Assembly (NCBI GenBank): GCA_900239685.1
Contig: OENT01000161.1
Location: forward strand, 62,001-126,000
Source: Rotaria macrura
Taxonomy: Eukaryota > Rotifera > Eurotatoria > Philodinida > Philodinidae
DNA: 64,000 nucleotides
Reading direction: 5' to 3'
The notes beneath the pieces are model-generated. The model saw only the letters and a list, made by a program, of their open reading frames with translations, was not told where the DNA came from and did not search any database. Of the stretch, positions 50,301 to 64,000 are shown in pieces. The position numbers and the translations under genes are program-made. Numbering within the stretch: position 1 is the stretch's first letter; each line of letters opens with the position of its first letter.

Positions 50301-53300
50301 ACATATAGAATGTATAAGGTAAAATGAAGAGATTTCAGTTGCAGAACTCAATCTATGCATACATACCAAAGAATGGATTCATCAAATAATTATCCCCTAG
50401 AAAAATATTAGCATGTGAGAAAATTATGACTTTATCTTTCGTTCAGACTGGTTGAATTATCCTGATATGTATTGCCAAGAAACTATTAGAAATAAATTCA
50501 GTAAATAATGACTACAAGAAGTTTCAGTTTATCGTTCGATTATTATTATTTTTTCATCACCATTCTGTTATCAGGTCCTGATTTGTGATTTCTGATAGTT
50601 CTACATTATTACTGTAATCCGGTACATGTGAACATTATCCTTGTGAAATATTCAGTTTAGTTAATACTTTGAATATATTTTTCTAGAAAATAAAAAACTG
50701 ATACGTGCATCTACCTGACAAGAGTATTAATTTGACCGGGTCAGAACTCTGAACATTTCTCCGGTTCGAATGAAAAGAATAAAGCAACGATATGACTTAC
50801 TTGTTCAAAGGTCTGCCTGTGGAATGTATGATGAAATGTGAAAAAAGGATGATCTTAATTATTAGTCTAAATATTTAGAATACCAAATGTGGTTATTTTA
50901 CAGACACTATGTTGATCATGAATGGTAAAAATCTAAATTTTGACGTATTAAATTCGACTAAATTATGCAATATCAAAGATTTTCAAACGCTTAACTTCAT
51001 CTCAAAAATTTCTTTAGACATATCAACAACGCAAAAGAAACGCATCCCCTATTCCGATCGAATGAGAAACAAAATAAAATATTCGATACCAAGTAGTTTA
51101 GTAAGTAAGTACAGCAATAATATGAGTTTAAAACTTCTTGATATGTAGCAGAACTATCCTCACAATACAGGGCCGAAATGATGTGTGGGGATGGATAAAT
51201 TGTATGAATATAAGGAATTCGTTCATGACAAGCTGTTGCTTTTGATCAGATCTCAACGAATTCTAATTTAAGTAGATAGGAAGGAATTGAATTATGTATT
51301 TTAAAAGCAAAATATAAATTACTACAATATCAAGTCAGCTCAGAATAAGTGGACTTGAATCTTTCTACTAAGATAAATATTAGATACCCGCAGAACTTAA
51401 ATTCATGAAAAAGAATCTTTCTCAGAGAAATACGTAGCCTTAATCAATTATATTTTGTCTCATATCTGCCTTTCACATTGTAACGTGCTATTTCATAGTA
51501 TGGTTTCATTTGTAATTTATTATTGAAGATTCAAACATACTGATTTGAATAAAAAAAAAATTGTAGAAACTTTGAATTCAAATCCAAGTGCTATGTGTAC
51601 TTCAAAAAGTGAAGCTGACGACAGATTGATTTTGACTAAACTGTCTAAAAGAATCGACCAGCAGTGTCACCATACAACAATTTTTCATAGCTTTTTGGAA
51701 GTGAAATATTGAGGAAACCTGAAACGAACCATAGTTACCTCTATGGTATGCCATCATTTAGAGCTCTTGACAAGTTCTATCCACTCCAAAAACAACAACG
51801 TTAGTTCTATGGGAAATAAACACATATCATACAGGAAAAGTATCAACATACATGAGTTTTTCATAGTTTTGGGTCACGGTGGTATTAAGAAAATTTCAAA
51901 CGCAACATATTAAGCTCTACAATTTAGCACCATTTTCTAGCACAGACGATTCCCTATCGAATGATTCATACTAGTTGAGTTTTAATTTTGCCTATGGCAA
52001 AGATTTTGACTTGCGAAAATTGGAATAGGTCAATATTTGCATAGAAAATAATGATATTTCTTGCTATAACTCAGTAAATCCTTGACGAACTATCCTCATC
52101 TTCGAACTCGACCGAGATATTGATGACATAATGCTTTGTACCAAATTTAATGACAATCGGCTTAGTCTTTCAGGAATTATCGTGTAAACGGCTTGGACAC
52201 ACTGACGGATTCTATAGTGTACTCACTTTTTGAGTACAAAACGAGCTAAGTTTTAGATTTAACTTGCTGATGGCATATCTACTTTATGATTTTACTATAT
52301 TAATCATCGCCTTTGAAAAAAAGTCGCGGGTTGGCTGTTCATTTCTCATGATTTTATTACTTGATTTAGGATTCATACTTTGGAAATGATACAGTTTTTC
52401 ATGAAACAAGAGTTTCATAAGATTGCTGGGTTCATGAAGAGATAACAAAGAAAACAGCTGCGCTCCTGCCCGTATTATTTTCTACTCGAATATAGATCAT
52501 TTCATTGAATACTCAACGGAATTCAAAGTATATCAGGAAAGATAAAGTACCATTCATGCGACTACAACTACGGCTGCATAGACAAACTATGTGAATTTTC
52601 TCCTACACCGAAAATTTTCAATTATTAGGAATTTATTTTTATGAAATAAAAAATTCATAAACAAGTGAAATCTTCTATATCTTGTCTAGAATATGTAGAT
52701 TTCTCAGGAATGCAGTAACTTAACAAGAAAATATCCACTCTTATTGAAACTACGAGTCCATAATAATATTTCTTCATATTTAAAAAATAGTTGAATTACA
52801 ACCACACTATTCATGAAAACTATTGCGATTCTTAAATGATAACTACTTCGTGCCAATTGTTTTTATTTCTTTTGTAAAATAGTGTGTCGATCAACGATCA
52901 GTTTCAATAGCGGAATATGAGGTCACATTAAAGATGCTGGATTTTTGTTTAGATTATTCTACAGTCTACCGTTGGGTTAAAGCTTAACAGAGAGACAAAG
53001 ATAGAAAAATAGCTATACGGTTTCAGACGAGTACTATGACAGTCGTAAATGGTTGTGTACAGGATGAATTACGACCTTATATCATTCTGTCCTATACGAT
53101 ACGATGTGTAAACAACCGAAGTTCCCGGCACACGTGGTTATTCTATTCGTTCTACTATGTTATTTTGCGTGATTATACCAATTTCAATCAAAAAAAAGAA
53201 ATATTATCTGACACCTATGCAAGTAAGAAAATTTTGGGTCTTACTTTAAGCCGTGACTCCTTTGCATTTCAACGTTCACATAAACTTGTTTTTAGATAAA

Positions 53301-54697
53301 AATTACTTACAACCACATTTTTTACTGGATGCACAACAAAAAATCTATCTGAGAAAAATGGAAGTCTCCTTACAACTACATACAATATGATATGGGAGTT
53401 TTTAATGCTAGTTTTTTGTGTGAGTTCCGTCGTGAATCTATTGCATATTAAAGAATTGTTCGCACTAATGTTTTTCTTTGATCCAGTAGATTGATTCTTG
53501 TTTCTATGAGTGATTCTCTACAACAAAAATTTTGTTGCAAAAGCTTCGTGTCATCTGGAAATGTATCTTCCTTGGGAGAATAACCTATAATTATTTAGCA
53601 CTTTTGCAACATCTAACATCTAAAGTGAAATTGCTTTCTTGATTTTTCCAGTGTTTTCTAGAACAATTTACATTTCATGAGAAAAACTGATATCCAGCAA
53701 ACAGCCTCATTCATAATTTTGCTGCCTTACATTTTATATTTTGAATCAAATTCTTTTGAGTAATATTTAACTAAAAAACCTACATCGAATTTCGTTTTCT
53801 GTTTCTCCTTTAAAAGCGACATCTATCATTGAAAAATCTAATTGTATCGATAAGTAAACTAGTAATATTGTATTGGAATGGACTGTACAACATTTACTTT
53901 TTCGAAAACAATAAATATAATCAAAAATAATGCTCTAATGCGTTGACCAACAATACTTGTTTATTAATATGACTAGCGACCAGTTAGGAATCGTAGACAA
54001 GGTTTCGAATCGAACAGTCTTATTTTGCACTCGCTCGAACTAAGACACATAAATATGGATCGATATCTCAATAAACGACATTGTACACAAAATGCTTCGA
54101 AGAGTAAAATCTTCAGGTATTGCTTAGTTGAATAGCCGTCCAAGAGTTGAGAAATAAGGAACGATTGTAAGATGGTTTAGGAAAATTTAGTTGACGGTTT
54201 GCAAGACTAGAAAAGTTGTTTTTTTCGAGTTTCTGCCCTCGCAATCATTTTAGATTGATAGATAAGCTTGATTTACTTGAGATCTTTGCATTGAAGTGAA
54301 CAAGAAACTTTTCTTGTTTCTGAAACAATCGATATAGATGTGTCACGAACAAGCGTTTTTCATTACTTGCACCTTGTTTAAGAGGTTTTTCATAATTTCA
54401 AATCGTTGTAAAACTTAGGCGGCTATAATCAACACATCTAAGTACGTAAACTCAGTTAGGATGAGATTGCTCGCAGAAATACTTTCAACATAATACTTGA
54501 CCATCTATTTTTTTTCACGCGTTTGTTTTCCTTGAAAATCATCATTCGTTATTTGGATATTAATGAATAGTATTTGTTAGTCTTTCGCGCGTTTGAATAT
54601 TTAATGAATAAAATAATATTCGAATGAACGCAAAAAGTCGATCCATTCATGTTCAGTGATCAGTTTCTACATTTTAGAAAAACAAAAATAATAAAAA
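47322..54697. other. Gene-poor region between divergent genes
   Basis: 7.4 kb between the start of the receptor phosphatase (minus) and LTV1 (plus). No intact gene. It holds protein-like broken text near 49.5-49.8 kb, an old-repeat-like stretch near 51.6-52.3 kb, a possible transposase remnant near 52.9-53.1 kb, and small palindromes (52219-52237, 53521-53537). Confidence 0.5.
52890..53140 (+). mobile_element. Possible decayed transposase fragment (mariner-like helix-turn-helix)
   Basis: About 33 codons read as SVSIAEYEVTLKMLDFCL followed by DYSTVYRWVK and then a stop. This resembles the second helix-turn-helix of mariner/Tc1-like transposases, which ends in xSTVxRWxK. The following roughly 150 bp gives only loosely similar text in shifting frames. 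No DDE/D residues or terminal repeats were found. It could be coincidence. Confidence 0.22.
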
Positions 54698-57600
54698 ATG
54701 CCTCATCGTCGAAAATTTATTGATAAGAAAAAAGCAATCACATTTCAACTAGTTCATCGTAGTCAACATGACCCGTTAATTGCTGATGATACTGTTGGTG
54801 AACGTGTACTTGTACCACTTCCTGTAAGTTTTACTTTTCATGCAAAAATTTTCATTATCCATTTAAAAATAATTATAATAATTAAGGTTGATCAAAGAAA
54901 AGTTGAACAACGTAAATTCGGCATCAACTACGATGACGACTATGATTATTTACAACATTTAAGAGATCCGTGTGCACCCCCAGAAGAATATTCTGTACAT
55001 GTCAATCATATGGAAGAAGATGGTGAAGAAGAAGAAGAAGAAGACGATGATGATGCTGATGATGATAACGAATATGACGATGAAAAGCATGAAAATAATC
55101 AAGATACCGTAACATAGCTCACGAAAAAAAACCGAATAAACTTTTCACAACCGCTATTTATTTCCTATTCAGACTGTAACTCGTTTTAATCTTCCGTCAA
55201 CTGTTTTCGAAAGTAAAACAACAAATGAGATTGGAATGTTAAATTTGGCTGCTCCAGATTCTGGTAGAGATTTGTTGTCTTTATTTTATAATGGAAAACA
55301 AAATATTTCTATTCGATTTTTAGATCCGAAAATTCATTGGGATCCTGATGTTATTGCTGCACTTGATGATGATGAATTCAATTATGAAGCTGATGAAAAT
55401 GCGCTTGATGATGACTTCATGTTTAAAGCCAATGGTATACAACCACTTGCTGATGATGAATGTGATGAATTCGAGTAGGAATGATTCATAGTAAAAATAA
55501 TGAACATTCTTCGTATTTTTCATTGTAGAGACGAAATAATAAATGAAAATCTACCGGCGAATATTCCACCACTATTTGTTCCTAAAACGAATAAACCAAT
55601 ACCACTTGCTCTAAGACGTTTTCTTGATCAAGACGATGATGATGACGACGATGATCGTGATAATAATTCGAATTTCGGTCATCATGATGATGATAAACAA
55701 ACATCGAAAACAAAATATACAAATTACTCTATGACATCATCAGTAATTCGAAGAAACCAAGGCCTGCAAAATATGGATGAACATTTCGATAAAGTTTTCG
55801 ATGAATATGATGATGATAATATTGGTGCTCTAGATTCTCATCATATTAATCAGCAAGGAGCCTCTATTGAAGATGATCTTGTTAAACAAACTATGGAACA
55901 GTTTGAACATCAACAGATGCAAACGTAATATTTTTCTTTGAATATTGAAATGAAAATAAAATAGACATCACCATTTTTAGATTCTGATTAGCATGCTTTG
56001 ACAGATTAATATTTTATAGAGAGAGCCGATTTTAGTCTCTTTAATAATCTTGACCCGGAATCAAGCCTTGATCATTATTCGAAACATGATTTCAATGCTT
56101 TTGTTAAGTTTTCACTAGAGTTTTTCTTTTTGGCTACACCCATGATACACTAATGAATATTTCCTAATTTCAGAACTGCAACATTGTTTTGAGACATACC
56201 AAAAAAGATCTATTAAACTATAGGTATAGAAAACTGAATCACGTCTATTGATTATAAAGCAGATAGATCCATGAAACCTAATTTCTATAATAGGCTTGCG
56301 TAAATGATTCATGTTCTTATTCTCTTTCACGTTCATCAGAGTTACAAAAATAAGATTTCTATATTTTATGGTTCTTACAGATTAATAGTAAGTCGTAAGT
56401 CATTAATCAATGGATTTACTCATGCACATTTTTATTTAGAATTCAGGTAACCTAGTCATTGTGTTAAATTTGACCATTCGTTTACTCTGCTCAGAGCCAA
56501 AAACAACTAACTTGACATGAGTCATAGATACTATCTTTCTATTGATATCAAGTAGTGGCACGACCAGAACATTAAGTTAAGATGGTTCAGTTAATATTTA
56601 TGAAATCAACTTCAACTCCAAAACATTTTCATATCGAACTTAGGGTCACTATTTTGAATCAAACGTTTTTACTGACCAAGATCACGATCTAATAGAGACA
56701 AGGTTCATTTTTTTAGTCCTAGCTTATCTAATCATGAAAATAGAATATCAGAGGATCCGAAAGATCTAGTCTCGAAATGATGAATTTTAGTATGAGTGGA
56801 AATCTATGAAAATTTGACCTAGAAATAATACAATTGTACTGAAGTATGTTTATTTTAAACAATAAACTCATTAGCACTGTATGTTGCAAAGCAGTGGTAT
56901 TTTAATGACAAGCTTATGTCTCACTAGTAATCTATTCATTCTGTCTCAAATTTTAATAAATATCGACTGATTAAAATTCATATTATAAATGAACGAAGTT
57001 ATATCTTGAAATTCAATAAATGACATGCTGACAGTCCAAGAACGATCTATCGATAGATTATAGCTCCACATGAACAGTGACTTTACAATTAAAGAAGCTC
57101 GTTCGTTGAATTCACCTTGAAGTCATCCTTCTGACTAGAATCAAAACCGGCTCGAATTCTATCTATTTGAAATGTAGCCATGTTCCACCCAGTGTCTAGG
57201 TTGGAGTACTCGATTAATATTTGTGTTTATCTTGAAAGGAAAATTGTCATCGACATAGATAAACTATTTTCAACAGGTTATAGATAAACACACTTAGTTC
57301 AGTATCGAATGAACAACGAAAATAAAAAGAACTTCTATGTTTTGTTGTTGTATACTTTAGTGATGAACAAATCGAACGAGCAGCAATAGAAAAAACTAAG
57401 AAATTGGCTAAACGATTATTAACTGAACCTGAAAAGATCACAACAATAACAGTTGACGATGATGATAATGATGATGAAAAATGGGATTGTGAAACAGTGT
57501 TAACAACATATTCAAATATTTACAATCATCCAAAATTAATAACACAAAATCCACCAAACCGAATTCGTTTATCAAAAAAGACAGGTTTACCTTTAACAGA

Positions 57601-57942
57601 TAGTAAAAAAACAAAAGAGAGACCGGTTGAAGAAGAAGCAGAAGAACATGATAATGATAGTCAATCAACCGGACAGTCATCGATTATATTCGAAAGAAAA
57701 AAAGGTGAAACTAGTGAAGAACGACGTGCAAGAAAACAGGCTGTCAAAGAAATTCGAAGAGTAAAATTTTCATTTGTTTCGTATTGAGAAACTAATAACC
57801 TTTGTTTTAACCCTAATTTCAGGATCGTCGAATTATTAAGAAACAAACGAAAATAGCTTTCAAAGTAGAAGAACAGAAACAATTACATGAGCAAGCTTTA
57901 CATGCAACACAAGCACATTTACAAAGTCTTCGTGTCACTTGA
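54698..57942 (+). CDS. LTV1: Ribosome biogenesis factor LTV1
   Basis: Predicted 521-residue 40S-subunit assembly factor; LTV1 binds pre-40S particles and is released after phosphorylation by casein kinase 1 in yeast and human. Six exons: 54698-54823, 54887-55108, 55173-55474, 55529-55924, 57361-57760, 57823-57942. The N-terminus is highly characteristic: KKKAITFQLVHRSQHDPLIA, then RKVEQRKFGINYDDDYDYLQ and HLRDP. Later signatures are FNLPSTVF, DPDVIAALDDD, LDDDFMFKANG, YTNYSMTSSVIRRN, DEHFDKVFDEYDDDNIGALD, WDCETVLTTYSNIYNHPKLI and RIRLSKKTGLPL. The basic C-terminal coiled region is RRARKQAVKEIRR. Several Asp/Glu runs in the linkers are longer than in vertebrate LTV1. The fourth intron is 1.4 kb and holds nothing recognised. 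An acceptor-like TTTTAG ends 20 bases before the ATG. Confidence 0.95.
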
Positions 57943-58104
57943 AATCTGTTTTGTTCATTTTTTGTTGCATTATTGGAAGAAAAACAAAAGAAAGAAAAAA
58001 TCGAAACTTAACTTCATGCATTAATTATTGTTCTCATGTGTTCTTTTTTTGTTTGTTTTTCTAGATTAATAAGTTCATTTTAAAAAAACAGTAACTTAAG
58101 AGTA
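57943..58104 (+). promoter_or_regulatory. Short intercistronic gap with candidate trans-splice acceptor
   Basis: Only 162 bp separate the LTV1 stop from the PGM start. A pyrimidine-rich tract (TTCTTTTTTTGTTTGTTTTT) ends in CTAG at 58061-58064, about 40 bases before the PGM ATG. No AATAAA is seen in the gap. This could be a cis-spliced 5' UTR acceptor or an operon-type spliced-leader acceptor. Confidence 0.5.
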
Positions 58105-62047
<3,943 letters not shown>

Positions 62048-64000
62048 TTAATTAATCAATCTAACATAGTCGTTGTATGCCACAGCCTGACGCTTTCAAA
62101 GTTCAGTTTAAATATTCTCGCTCCGGTTTAATCCTGCTTTTTGTATTAGTAGGTAGTTGTTTGATCTGTAGCTAAATCCTGCATTATTCGTGTTCATTTA
62201 GTGTTATTTATTTGCCCGTATCTTTTTTCTGTCAATCATAAAAACTTAGTTGCAGAATGATTTAATTCAAATTATTCATATGAATAAAAAACGCATTATT
62301 CAAAATTGAAGTGTTTCTCATATTTTTCAATCAATAAGACTAATTAAATCTATGTTCATATTATTAAATCTTGTTTGAAGAAAATTCATCGAGAAATATC
62401 GATTTTTTATTATGCTATATGTCGAACAAAATTATAATCCTGTCGATCAAATGAATATTTTCTTAGTCTCAGATGAATCCTATCGGATGTAACTTGACGG
62501 AGGGAAACATTTCTCTTTCGGGGGGGGGGGGGCAGGGAGATTTTCTGATTTTTCTAATACTTTCTACAACGAACGCATGATTCTACTATTAGAATTAATT
62601 CTGCCCGTTTACATGACAACAGAAATTAAATGCTTTTCCAGTTCAAAAACGATTGCCAGCAGCAGAAGAAACTATGTTAAATAACACTGTGTCTTCAAAT
62701 AGTAGTATATATTAATTTTGATTTGTATCGTTGGAAACAAAAACTCTCATTATTCATGTGTTGTGATAATATTTAAATGTAGACAACAACAGCACATGAG
62801 TGTTACCCAAGTTGGACTATGGTTCGGGCACGGATAGATGATTGATATCAGGTTGTGTCATATGTACGCATCCATTAGTATACGATGACAATTCAATGCC
62901 TCGAAATATTTTGCATTCTATTTTCATAGATATTATTAATGTTTATGTTGACTCTGAGCTACGCCAATATGAGTTTAGCCGTAAATTTACTAGTATTTCG
63001 GGACATTCTTCTAGTGCACAAATATGTTCGTTGTTATTATCGAAAACCATTATAAATCTTGTCATATTTGCGTCTTATATTCGGATGATCTCAATCAAAT
63101 GTCTTACTGTCATTTGCAAATAATTTATTATACTATTTTTGAAAATTGATCCATAATCGAAGTTTTCCATCTGGCTAATGTCAAAAAATTTCTCGATAAT
63201 ACAATTCGATGCGTGCATGAGTATCAAATAACTGTACAAGAGAAAAACATTGAACGTATGAGATACTATTTGTAACACATAAATATATTAAGATTTTTTC
63301 TTTTTTGAAAACAAAAGTTAATGTTAACTAATGTGTACTTGTTGAACGTGAAAAGCTTTTTATTGAACGATTTATATTTAATTTTGATGTCGATATACTT
63401 GTATGTAGAGAATTTTACTCGTCGGCTTTCTCTTGGATACCATGTTTATATTTTTCATAAGAAAATTGAAACGACGTTGTCATATTGCTTAAAAACCAGA
63501 ACATGAACTAACTTAATATTATTTTTGCAAGCACATGATTGATGCCAGTTGCAAAAATAAATAGATCAACATGGGTTTGAGAACAGAATCTTTCAACGTT
63601 TCAATCTTATCTTTCGACCTATTAATTCCATTCGATGGAAGCCAATATGAAAAATGTCGTTTATATTTTTTTGTTGTTTTTTTTCTAAAATCAAACATCA
63701 AGCATGAAACTAAAACAATAGAAAAGTATATTAGTAATCCTAATAATAATACAATCATGTTCTAATTTTACGGCATTCTCAATGCAACATTATCATTATT
63801 ATTATTTAGTTTTCAGTGTCATATCTACTTGATATAGTTCGATGAATTTCATTCGCTTGTGTCGTTTTCATTAAGACAAGAGAGGCCATCAATAATTATC
63901 CGGAAATACATTACCAAATATCTTCATTTGTTATTCTTGACTAATCGAACGGAAATAGCTAAATCAAAGTTGATTCATTAGTTTTTGTTATATTTTCATT
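62048..64000. other. Downstream region without recognised genes
   Basis: 3' flank of PGM. It has AATAAA at 62283-62288 and a run of 13 G at 62520-62532. The later open frames of 60-93 codons on both strands have no family-like text. Confidence 0.5.
62520..62532. repeat. Poly-G run (13 G)
   Basis: A G homopolymer, very unusual in this AT-rich window. It could form a G-rich structure or be a sequencing or assembly length error. Confidence 0.85.

Noticed and set aside
54001-54020. tRNA-like B-box resemblance (GGTTTCGAATC)
   Set aside because: No matching A box or cloverleaf could be drawn around it.

Overview
The window looks like nuclear DNA of an AT-rich invertebrate animal. Ten spliced or single-exon protein genes are supported. 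Most introns are 50-70 bp with GT..AG ends, and a few are 0.7-1.5 kb. The gene set is animal-like: a cholinesterase-type esterase, an espin-like actin bundler, a receptor tyrosine phosphatase with fibronectin III repeats, linker histone H1, a KE4/SLC39A7-type zinc transporter, LTV1 and phosphoglucomutase. Codon style, small introns, few transposons and acceptor-like sites just upstream of several start codons would fit a rotifer (bdelloid-like) genome. This is an inference, not a demonstrated identity.

Layout: 1-605 (minus) 5' end of a carboxylesterase/cholinesterase; 4042-5679 (plus) DEK_C+SWIB chromatin protein; 7404-8891 (plus) ZIP zinc transporter; 10749-11684 (plus) intronless carbohydrate sulfotransferase; 11.7-21.8 kb largely gene-free, holding a 0.6 kb MITE-like inverted repeat; 21781-22664 (plus) histone H1; 22.7-30.0 kb gene-free apart from doubtful open frames; 30014-33999 (plus) espin-like protein; 34391-35634 a foldback element with inverted arrays of a roughly 54-60 bp repeat; 36698-37477 (plus) intronless EEP-superfamily phosphodiesterase; 40272-47321 (minus) receptor-type tyrosine phosphatase, modelled as 19 exons; 47.3-54.7 kb gene-free with possible relics; 54698-57942 LTV1 and 58105-62047 phosphoglucomutase (both plus, only 162 bp apart); 62.0-64.0 kb nothing recognised.

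Most genes are unrelated housekeeping or cell-surface genes. The one arrangement that suggests joint expression is LTV1-PGM: a tiny gap, no AATAAA signal seen in it, and a strong pyrimidine-rich 3' splice acceptor before the PGM start. No rRNA, tRNA, CRISPR or intact autonomous transposon was recognised. Exon models were built by hand from reading frame, splice sites and family resemblance, and their phases close to whole codon counts in all nine complete genes.
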